From JBDKTH01 sp964558295 (lineage in GTDB: Bacteria; Planctomycetota; Planctomycetia; Pirellulales; Thermoguttaceae): DNA of 5,256 nt. The notes beneath the pieces were generated by a model. That model was not told where the DNA came from and made no database searches. It saw nothing but the letters and a program-made list of their open reading frames with translations. Every line of letters starts with the position of its first letter. The first letter of the stretch is position 1. The position numbers were made by a program, and so were the translations under genes. Positions 1-5,086 of this stretch are shown piece by piece. The DNA lies in NCBI GenBank assembly GCA_964558295.1, contig CAZLDQ010000314.1, forward strand, positions 1 through 5,256, in the 5' to 3' direction.

Positions 1-305
1 ATCTGGCAGCCGTCATATTTCTCTCGCCCCACACGCTCGGCATAAAAGCTGTTGATCTGCTGCTGGGCCAAGAGCGCCCGTTCGCGACGGCACTCGGCAA
101 CGGCCACGACCTGATGATCGGGCAAGGGGCGCATCGCTTGCCAGGAGCTGCTCCCCCGGTTGCCCATGCCGAACATGCCGATCGTAATCCGCTCACTGGG
201 CGGTTGGTGTCCGTTGAGCCCCAAGGCCGAAGCAGGAACAATCTGCGGAGCAGCCAGTAGGGTCAACGAGCCGGCCAAAAATCGCCGCCGGGAAAAGGTT
301 GTCAT
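1..305 (-). CDS. Gfo/Idh/MocA family oxidoreductase with Tat signal (N-terminal part only)
   Basis: The first 101 residues are visible; the gene runs off the left edge, so the catalytic domain is missing. Residues 1-30 look like a twin-arginine signal: a short n-region, then SRRRFLAGS (5-13), a hydrophobic stretch and a small-residue region near PASA. The Rossmann fold follows: strand RITIGMFGMGNRG (39-51) with the glycine-rich dinucleotide loop, then VVAVAEC (66-72), whose acidic Glu71 sits where this family contacts the cofactor ribose. The segment ending YDGCQ (97-101) is typical of planctomycete members. The family carries out NAD(P)-dependent oxidation or rearrangement of sugars and cyclitols; the substrate here is unknown. 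The ATG at 305-303 is supported by AAGGAG seven bases upstream. It is the last visible gene of the minus-strand cluster, 78 bases after the ceramidase-like gene. Family assignment is firm; the reaction is not known. Confidence 0.88.
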   Translation of the reverse strand, partial: MTTFSRRRFLAGSLTLLAAPQIVPASALGLNGHQPPSERITIGMFGMGNRGSSSWQAMRPLPDHQVVAVAECRRERALLAQQQINSFYAERVGREKYDGCQ

Positions 306-312
306 TGTGAAT

Positions 313-318
313 CTCCTT
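313..318 (-). promoter_or_regulatory. Ribosome binding site of the oxidoreductase gene
   Basis: AAGGAG on the minus strand lies seven bases before the ATG at 305-303. It is the strongest Shine-Dalgarno match in the window and fixes the start in front of the Tat signal. Confidence 0.7.
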
Positions 319-349
319 GTGAGTTGACTTCAAGAGCATCGCGAGTTTT

Positions 350-372
350 GCCAGCGAGCAAGAGAAGCTGGC
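350..372 (-). other. Small stem-loop between ceramidase-like and oxidoreductase genes
   Basis: GCCAGC (350-355) and GCTGGC (367-372) form a perfect 6-bp inverted repeat with an 11-base loop, 11 bases past the stop codon of the upstream gene. No T-run follows on the minus strand, where the next bases are AAAAC, so it does not look like an intrinsic terminator. It could be a transcript stabilising or processing element, or chance. Confidence 0.3.
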
Positions 373-383
373 TGACTCGATTC

Positions 384-1856
384 TCACTTTCCCGTCTCCG
401 GCCACAGCGCGTTGATCGCCTCAACCGTCCGGTCGACCAACACCTGGCCCCCTTCAGGGCCAACGCGGCTGCTGTGGACAATCGCACTATAATGCCCCCC
501 CTTCACGGCCTTTTCCGTGGGAAGGTACGATCCCGAACCCACCAGTTGAATCAAGAAGGTCTGCACGGCCTTGCTGCGGGCCTTCATGCGAATACCATAA
601 TCGGTGAACAATTCGAACGGATTCGTGGCAATCGCCACGTCGCCCAGCCGCAGAACGTGCAGTTCTATCTCACAGGTTGGTTTTGGGTTGGTCTTCTGGT
701 CTTCAAACCGCTTGACGGTCGCCTCGAACCACTTCAGACGTCGAGCGACGCGCGCGGCCGCCTTGGGGTCCTTGTCGATCTGCGCCTGGATCTCTGCACA
801 AGCTGCCTGGGCTTCCGCATACTCCACTTCGGTGACCAGACGCATTGGCAACTCGAGACGCTCCACCTTGTGGATTAACGGCACGTCGGCATGGCGGTCC
901 TTCTCGACCACTGCATAGGCTTCCTCCACAGCCCGCACGATCCGCCGCGCGATTTCGTCCAATCGCGATAGGCCGCGAAGCTGGCGCATCCGTTCGTCGG
1001 CTGCTTTGCGGTACATCAAATGGGGCGACTGGTCGCCGGCCGCGCCGGTCCAGCCCAACACGCAAAGCTCCGGCCCGTGCTGCTTCCGCAGCCCTTCGCG
1101 CACCGGGTGCCAGAAATCGGCATTCACAACCGACAGGGATTCGACCTCCTGCGAGGGGCAGGCGACGTTCACCGCCACGGCGATCAGCGCACCCTCGGTG
1201 TTCCAGAAGAAGAGTGTATTGATGTCGTGATCTTCGTAGCCTTCGATGTTGCGGAACTCGGGCACGGCGGTGTTACCGTACATCTGGGCATGGCCGTCGG
1301 CGTAGACCGCACGGCGGTTGTAGGCGACGACCGCATCGCTGAGCCCCCAACTGACCGTGCCCGGCTTGCGGCTGTTCCAGGCCCGAACAATCGCCTCAGC
1401 CACGCGCTCGGCAAAGAACCGCTGATAGGCATCGACCTGGACCACGCCCTCGGTGGGAATCGGGTACTTGCCCAACTCCGTTACCGGGGCCGTATGCGTA
1501 TGGGTCGCGTTGAGGATGATCTTGTTCACGTCCAATGCGGGCAACCGCTTCTGGACCTCCTGGCGCACTAGAGCCCAAACGTCCTCTGGGATCGAGACCA
1601 AATCGCAGGAGACCATCACCGCCGTGTCAAGGGAACGCTCCCCGTCGCGTGACTCCAAGGCGATCACATTGGCCGTCACCGGCGATTCAACCGTCCGCGC
1701 GATCCGTACATGGAATTGGCCGGAGAGCGCGACCGGCTCCGCCGGGGTAATGTCGGTGCTCGCCGTGCCTACCAGGAGTTGCGCGGCCGGGGCCCCAGAA
1801 GAAACGGCCAACAGGCCAAGCATCACACCGCTGATCAAAAGGATTCGTCGATTCAT
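384..1856 (-). CDS. Exported neutral/alkaline ceramidase-like hydrolase (ceramidase N-terminal domain only)
   Basis: A protein of 490 residues. Residues 1-25 are a Sec signal peptide (MNRR, a hydrophobic core, then GAPAA before Gln26) with no lipobox. The rest resembles the N-terminal zinc amidase domain of neutral ceramidases: an early GTASTDITP segment (30-38), the metal-site motif THTHTAP (118-124), GAAGDQSPH (271-279) in place of the ceramidase GDVSPN motif with Ser277 as candidate nucleophile, NPFELF (412-417) and SYLPTEKA (443-450). By comparison with Pseudomonas aeruginosa ceramidase, His119, Glu415 and Tyr444 would be zinc ligands. The segment that normally carries the second histidine reads NVACPSQEVES (230-240) and has none. 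The C-terminal Ig-like domain of true ceramidases is absent, so the length is well below theirs. The frame is open for 43 codons further upstream, but GAGGTG six bases before the ATG at 1856 and the signal peptide favour this start. Fold assignment is good; ceramide as substrate is unproven and an N-acyl or carbohydrate substrate is possible. Confidence 0.85.
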   Translation of the reverse strand: MNRRILLISGVMLGLLAVSSGAPAAQLLVGTASTDITPAEPVALSGQFHVRIARTVESPVTANVIALESRDGERSLDTAVMVSCDLVSIPEDVWALVRQEVQKRLPALDVNKIILNATHTHTAPVTELGKYPIPTEGVVQVDAYQRFFAERVAEAIVRAWNSRKPGTVSWGLSDAVVAYNRRAVYADGHAQMYGNTAVPEFRNIEGYEDHDINTLFFWNTEGALIAVAVNVACPSQEVESLSVVNADFWHPVREGLRKQHGPELCVLGWTGAAGDQSPHLMYRKAADERMRQLRGLSRLDEIARRIVRAVEEAYAVVEKDRHADVPLIHKVERLELPMRLVTEVEYAEAQAACAEIQAQIDKDPKAAARVARRLKWFEATVKRFEDQKTNPKPTCEIELHVLRLGDVAIATNPFELFTDYGIRMKARSKAVQTFLIQLVGSGSYLPTEKAVKGGHYSAIVHSSRVGPEGGQVLVDRTVEAINALWPETGK

Positions 1857-1862
1857 CAGAAG

Positions 1863-1868
1863 CACCTC
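1863..1868 (-). promoter_or_regulatory. Ribosome binding site that sets the ceramidase-like start
   Basis: GAGGTG on the minus strand, six bases before the ATG at 1856-1854. It decides between this start and the in-frame ATG at 1985, which would place 43 non-signal-like residues before the signal peptide. Confidence 0.6.
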
Positions 1869-1920
1869 GCGGGGGTTGGCTGGGGATGGAAGGTGAGACA
1901 TACGTGCCCCAATTGTCCCC

Positions 1921-1949
1921 ATCATAGTCCCCAATCCAAAGGCCGTCGA
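1921..1949 (-). promoter_or_regulatory. Possible internal promoter before the ceramidase-like gene
   Basis: On the minus strand a -35-like TCGACG (1949-1944, 4 of 6 to the sigma-70 consensus) and a -10-like TATGAT (1926-1921, 5 of 6) are 17 bases apart. A start near 1914 would leave a leader of about 57 bases. The 159-base gap is wide enough for a second promoter, but such matches arise often by chance. Confidence 0.25.
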
Positions 1950-1956
1950 TGAACCG

Positions 1957-1991
1957 TTGCGCAGGGGGATTGCACATTTGCGCAAGGGGGA
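1957..1991. repeat. Imperfect direct repeat with embedded dyad
   Basis: TTGCGCAGGGGGA (1957-1969) recurs as TTGCGCAAGGGGGA (1978-1991), differing by one inserted A, with a 21-base period or two helical turns. A short dyad, TTGCACA-TT-TGCGCAA (1970-1985), overlaps the second copy. It lies between the sulfatase stop and the possible internal promoter. The pattern would suit a protein binding on one face of the helix, but no known operator is recognised. Confidence 0.35.
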
Positions 1992-2015
1992 AACGGGGTC
2001 CGCGGCAAGCCCCCG

Positions 2016-3500
2016 TCACTCCCCGGACAGCGTCTGCACCGGGGCATAGTACCCGGGCGCCTCGGTCGGTTGGACCGTCCGGCGGCTCCACCACTCACCA
2101 GCCCGCTTCGGATCATAGGCCGGGTTGGCCTGGGGCATTTGGGCGTTCATCTCGTGACGCCACGCCCGGAGCAACCCCGCGAGCCGGGCGACCTGATCGG
2201 GCTTCTCGGCCGCGAGATTGGTTGACTCGCTCAGATCGTCGCTCAGATGATACAGCTCTCGCTCGCCGGTGTCGAAAAACTCGATCAGCTTCCAATCTCC
2301 CGCACGCACCGCACCCGACGGCCGGCTGTGGTGATAGTGGGGATAGTGCCAGTAGAGCGCTTCGCGCGCCAAGTTGGCCGAAGGATTGCCGAGCACCGTC
2401 AAGAGACTCTTACCGTCGGCCGCCTGCTCTTTGGGCATCGTCGCACCGGCCGCTTCGACCAATGTCGGATAGAAGTCAACCGAGATGGCCGGCTCCCGGC
2501 AAGTCGAACCACCCGGCACTCTGCCAGGCCAGCGGACAATCGTCGGCACGCGGATTCCGCCTTCGTAGAGCGACCCCTTTTCGTTGCGCAGAGGCCGGTT
2601 ACACGTCCCCGGCCAGCCGCCAGCTTCCCGCTCCAGTCCGCCGTTATCCGAGGTGAACACGACCAGCGTGTTTTCTGCCAGCCCAAGGCGATCAAGGGCC
2701 TCGACGACCCGCCCCACGCTCGTGTCTAACTCCTCCAGCAGCCCAGCGTAGAGCGGATGGCAGGAGTAGCCGGCAACCTTCGGCTTGGCTTCGTATTTCT
2801 TCTGAAGCTCGGCGGTCGTGTCCAAAGGAATATGGACGGCGAAATGGCAGATCTCCAGGAAGAACGGCCGCTCCCGGTGCGTTTCGATGAACTCAATCGA
2901 CTTGTCGGCCAGATATTCGGCCAGCCGTTTCGGCGTCTTCGTGGGGGGCACTTGCCAGCGGCCGGGGACCGTATGCCCCCCCAGTTCAATCGCCGTCTCA
3001 AACCCTTGCTCCTTGGGCCCAAACCCTTTGCCTCCCAAGTGCCACTTACCGAAATGGGCCGTCGCATACCCGGCGTTACGCAACGTCTCGGCGATCGTCG
3101 TCACTTCCAGCGGCATCTGGAGCGCCGTGGGTGGTTCGGCCAGTCGCTCAAACGGCCGCCAGTGGCCGGGGATATGCGCTGTCAGACCAAAACGGGCCTG
3201 ATACTGTCCCGACATGATCCCCGCTCGCGTCGGCGAACAGACGGCTCCCGAAGCATAGAAATCGGTGAACCGCATCCCCTGGCGGGCCAGCCGATCAATC
3301 GCCGGCGTCTCGTTGAACCGATTGCCATAACAGCCCACGTCGGCCCAGCCCAGGTCGTCGGCCACGATCAGGACGATATTCGGCCGGTCCTCCGCGGCTT
3401 GGGCCAGCCGAGACACCATCAGCAGGATAGCCAACCCGATCGTCAAAATTGCCCGGCAATGCTCCCACCCTCGCCCTGTGGCGTCTAAATGCAAACCCAT
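2016..3500 (-). CDS. Exported formylglycine-dependent sulfatase (arylsulfatase A type)
   Basis: A 494-residue alkaline-phosphatase-superfamily sulfatase that hydrolyses sulfate esters, probably on glycans. After a long n-region, residues 17-36 form a signal peptide ending AQAA before Glu37. Key sites follow in order: metal ligands in NIVLIVADDLGW (Asp48, Asp49); the formylglycine motif CSPTRAGIMSG (88-98) with Cys88 as the residue to be oxidised; GKWHLG (151-156, Lys152, His154); AVHIPL with His223; SDNGG (Asp285, Asn286); and EKGSLYEGG with Lys308. The C-terminal subdomain contains YWHYPHYHHSRPSGAVRAGDWK (383-404) as a family-typical block, then ELYHLSDD (415-422). All expected catalytic residues are present and the length is normal. 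As a Cys-type enzyme it needs a maturase (FGE or anaerobic SME), not encoded here. GAGGTG five bases upstream supports the ATG at 3500. It is the first gene of the minus-strand cluster and is divergent from the permease. The exact sulfatase subfamily and substrate cannot be set from sequence reading alone. Confidence 0.95.
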   Translation of the reverse strand: MGLHLDATGRGWEHCRAILTIGLAILLMVSRLAQAAEDRPNIVLIVADDLGWADVGCYGNRFNETPAIDRLARQGMRFTDFYASGAVCSPTRAGIMSGQYQARFGLTAHIPGHWRPFERLAEPPTALQMPLEVTTIAETLRNAGYATAHFGKWHLGGKGFGPKEQGFETAIELGGHTVPGRWQVPPTKTPKRLAEYLADKSIEFIETHRERPFFLEICHFAVHIPLDTTAELQKKYEAKPKVAGYSCHPLYAGLLEELDTSVGRVVEALDRLGLAENTLVVFTSDNGGLEREAGGWPGTCNRPLRNEKGSLYEGGIRVPTIVRWPGRVPGGSTCREPAISVDFYPTLVEAAGATMPKEQAADGKSLLTVLGNPSANLAREALYWHYPHYHHSRPSGAVRAGDWKLIEFFDTGERELYHLSDDLSESTNLAAEKPDQVARLAGLLRAWRHEMNAQMPQANPAYDPKRAGEWWSRRTVQPTEAPGYYAPVQTLSGE

Positions 3501-3505
3501 GGTTG

Positions 3506-3511
3506 CACCTC
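3506..3511 (-). promoter_or_regulatory. Ribosome binding site of the sulfatase gene
   Basis: GAGGTG on the minus strand, five bases before the ATG at 3500-3498. It is the same hexamer as that used by the ceramidase-like gene. It supports the longer start, which gives a signal peptide with a 16-residue n-region. Confidence 0.6.
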
Positions 3512-3591
3512 GTTACGAGAAGTCAGAAGAACCGCCGTTTTCACGCCACTCACATCGCGTCTCTGTAGATGTTCGCCAAAACCCCAGGGCC

Positions 3592-3620
3592 AGTATGGAG
3601 TGCGGACCGCCGCCGGTCAA
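3592..3620 (-). promoter_or_regulatory. Putative sigma-70-type promoter of the sulfatase cluster
   Basis: Minus strand: TTGACC (3620-3615, 5 of 6 to TTGACA), an exact 17-base spacer, then CATACT (3597-3592, 4 of 6 to TATAAT). Transcription would begin near 3585 with an 85-base leader. It is the best minus-strand match I found in this spacer; no experimental support is implied. Confidence 0.35.
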
Positions 3621-3697
3621 CATTTTCGTCGTGGAAACGGGACCAGTTCGTTCACTCGGCGCTTGTACGTCCGAGAGACTCTCCAGGAATGTGATGG

Positions 3698-3808
3698 GAT
3701 CCCCCCCTTTTCGCAGGCCCGCTGGAGAATCGCCCCATAGACTTGCTTCAACGGTGGTGCCTCGGGAGAGTCCTGGTAACGGCCGCCCCTCCGTGAAATG
3801 GGGGGATC
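3698..3808. repeat. Spaced inverted repeat with G/C runs
   Basis: GATCCCCCC (3698-3706) and GGGGGGATC (3800-3808) are perfect 9-base inverted arms about 93 bases apart. Similarity continues inwards imperfectly (CTTTTCGCAGG against the reverse complement of the bases before 3800). No transposase, target duplication or mobile-element hallmark is visible between the arms. Confidence 0.35.
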
Positions 3809-3830
3809 AGGTGCGAGTAGACGCACGATC
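3805..3830. promoter_or_regulatory. Operator-like dyad at the permease promoter
   Basis: GTGCG (3811-3815) and CGCAC (3822-3826) flank a 6-base centre, and outer GATC copies (3805-3808, 3827-3830) extend the symmetry with a 2-base offset on the left. The right half overlaps the putative -35 element, as expected for a repressor site. The regulator family is not identifiable. Confidence 0.35.
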
Positions 3831-3845
3831 ACCAGCCGGTACAAT
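3818..3845 (+). promoter_or_regulatory. Putative promoter of the AEC permease gene
   Basis: A -35-like TAGACG (3818-3823, 4 of 6) and a -10-like TACAAT (3840-3845, 5 of 6) are 16 bases apart. A start near 3852 gives a leader of about 44 bases before the ATG at 3896. Confidence 0.35.
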
Positions 3846-3881
3846 ACTACGGTTCTCCTTACCCCTTTTGCGCGTTCGTCC

Positions 3882-3889
3882 GGAACAGG
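3882..3889 (+). promoter_or_regulatory. Weak ribosome binding site of the permease gene
   Basis: GGAACAGG ends six bases before the ATG at 3896. TTG codons at 3890 and 3893 are in frame, but the first directly abuts this purine stretch, so the ATG is preferred. Confidence 0.4.
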
Positions 3890-3895
3890 TTGTTG

Positions 3896-4927
3896 ATGAG
3901 TCATTCGTGGATCGTGATTGGCGGCGCCGTAACGTCGGTGTTCGCTGTCGTTGGCGCAGGGGTGGTGGCCCGGCAACGTGGGTGGCTCAGCGAAGAGGCC
4001 GATCAGAGCCTCCTGCGGCTGATCATCAATCTCTTGATGCCCTGCCTGATCCTCGATACGATCGTCGGCAATCTGGCGCTCAAAGAGACACGCAATCTCG
4101 TCTATCCGCCCCTGGTCGGCTTATCCACCCTGCTGTTGGGCTTCGCCATCGGGCTACTCGTGGCTCAACTCGGCAAACGCTTAACCGGCCTGAACTCCGC
4201 GGCTCAGCGAGGCACCTTTGCGGCCTGCGTGGGGATCTACAATTACGGCTACATCCCGATTCCGCTGGTGAGCCTGCTGTTTCTCGACACGGCTGTTCGC
4301 AACGCCACGATGGGCGTGCTGTTCGTCCACAATATGGGCGTCGAATTAGGCATTTGGACCGCCGGCGTAATGCTGCTCAGCGGACGTCCTGGCCGGCACT
4401 GGTGGCGTCAAGTGCTCAACCCGCCCTGCCTGTCGATCCTCGTCGCCCTGGCCGTCAACGCCGTCTATTTCTCCGCCGAAGGGCTCGCCACGCCCAAATT
4501 CCTAGCCACCAGCATGCTAGCGATTGGCCAGGCGATCCACTGGCTCGGGCAGTCGGCGATTCCCTTGTCGATGGTACTGATCGGTGCAACTGTGGCCGAC
4601 CAGATCCGACCGAACGGTGCGCACGGTAGCCGGGCCGATGCGGCGAAGGTGATGCTCTGGGCGTGCCTCTTGCGTCTGGCCGTGCTACCACTGGCGTTTT
4701 TGGCAATCGGGCTCGTCGTGCCCTGCACCGCGGAACTCCGCCGCGTGATCGTCCTCCAGGCAGCCATGCCGGCGGCCGTGTTCCCGATCGTCATGACCCG
4801 CCACTACGGCGGCGATCCCCGCACCGCCCTGCGCATTGTGCTGGCCACCTCGCTCGTCAGCCTCGTAACAATTCCCCTTTGGATCCCCGCCGGCCTCAGA
4901 CTCCTCGGCCTCCCCGGCCCCGGCTAA
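3896..4927 (+). CDS. AEC (auxin efflux carrier) family transporter
   Basis: A 343-residue integral membrane protein with about ten hydrophobic segments (roughly 5-25, 39-59, 68-91, 108-130, 136-161, 174-193, 215-234, 250-276, 284-300, 310-334), split into two halves by the longer hydrophilic loop at 236-249, as in the bacterial AEC family. Family-like blocks include the N-terminal INLLMPCLIL (44-53), the mid-membrane NYGYIPIPLV (116-125) in place of the usual glycine-rich crossover, and the C-terminal LQAAMPAAVFPIVMTRHYGG (287-306). The family moves small organic anions such as malate or malonate; the substrate here is not predictable. It is transcribed divergently from the sulfatase cluster and appears monocistronic. 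ATG 3896 was chosen over in-frame TTG codons at 3890 and 3893. A link to sulfatase substrate breakdown would be positional only. Family call is solid, transport direction unknown. Confidence 0.88.
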   Translation: MSHSWIVIGGAVTSVFAVVGAGVVARQRGWLSEEADQSLLRLIINLLMPCLILDTIVGNLALKETRNLVYPPLVGLSTLLLGFAIGLLVAQLGKRLTGLNSAAQRGTFAACVGIYNYGYIPIPLVSLLFLDTAVRNATMGVLFVHNMGVELGIWTAGVMLLSGRPGRHWWRQVLNPPCLSILVALAVNAVYFSAEGLATPKFLATSMLAIGQAIHWLGQSAIPLSMVLIGATVADQIRPNGAHGSRADAAKVMLWACLLRLAVLPLAFLAIGLVVPCTAELRRVIVLQAAMPAAVFPIVMTRHYGGDPRTALRIVLATSLVSLVTIPLWIPAGLRLLGLPGPG

Positions 4928-4939
4928 TGGATTTTCGGG

Positions 4940-4975
4940 TCTTCAGCAGAATCTGTGGGTGAAAACGGCTGAAGA
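4940..4975 (+). other. Stem-loop just after the permease stop codon
   Basis: TCTTCAGC (4940-4947) and GCTGAAGA (4968-4975) form a perfect 8-bp stem with a 20-base loop, starting 13 bases past the stop. No T-tract follows (TAGTGAGATG), so it may protect the transcript end or act with Rho rather than be an intrinsic terminator. Confidence 0.4.
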
Positions 4976-5045
4976 TAGTGAGATGTCTGGTGGTGTTCAG
5001 GTTGGATTTTCAGAGGGATGGCAGGGCAAATAAATGGCAGAAGGG

Positions 5046-5079
5046 AAAAGCAGCCCTGGCGGCGTGAAGTCGCCAGGGC
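5046..5079 (-). terminator. Terminator-like hairpin on the minus strand
   Basis: GCCCTGGCG (5053-5061) and CGCCAGGGC (5071-5079) make a perfect 9-bp, very GC-rich stem with a 9-base loop that can add a C-G and a G-T pair. Read on the minus strand it is followed by TGC and then TTTT (5049-5046). It sits 7 bases after the stop of the partial minus-strand frame ending at 5087, the right place for that frame's terminator. The T-run is short, so termination strength is doubtful. On the plus strand it could also stop permease read-through. Confidence 0.4.
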
Positions 5080-5086
5080 CTACGGG

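Larger units (their letters stand above)
3501..3895. other. Divergent intergenic region between sulfatase and permease
   Basis: A 395-base spacer. It carries a promoter-like element for each direction, a ribosome binding site next to each gene, a spaced inverted repeat (3698-3808) and an operator-like dyad (3805-3830). Open frames cross it on both strands, but none has a start, ribosome binding site or recognisable protein motif, so no gene is called. The long plus-strand frame through it continues out of phase into the permease gene and is a shadow. Confidence 0.6.

Noticed and set aside
324..1896. Plus-strand frames antisense to the ceramidase-like gene (324-878, 1020-1571, 1453-1896)
   Set aside because: No ribosome binding sites or recognisable domains; explained by codon bias of the gene on the other strand.
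1857..1985. In-frame 43-codon N-terminal extension of the ceramidase-like gene
   Set aside because: It would bury a clear signal peptide, and a good ribosome binding site precedes the internal ATG at 1856.
1986..2014. G-run and C-run pairing after the sulfatase stop as an intrinsic terminator
   Set aside because: The pairing GGGGG/CCCCC is short, the loop is irregular and no T-tract follows on the minus strand.
1949..3488. Long plus-strand frames antisense to the sulfatase (1949-2656 and 2757-3488)
   Set aside because: Arginine- and proline-rich translations without motifs, opposite a complete sulfatase with all catalytic residues.
3617..3976. Minus-strand frame of 119 codons in the divergent spacer
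   Set aside because: It starts inside the permease coding region, has no ribosome binding site or motif, and overlaps both putative promoters. A gene remnant cannot be excluded, but nothing supports it.
3478..4629. Plus-strand frame of 383 codons crossing the spacer and the permease gene
   Set aside because: It is out of phase with the AEC permease, has low-complexity arginine- and proline-rich composition, begins inside the sulfatase signal-peptide region and has no protein motif. It is a GC-driven shadow.
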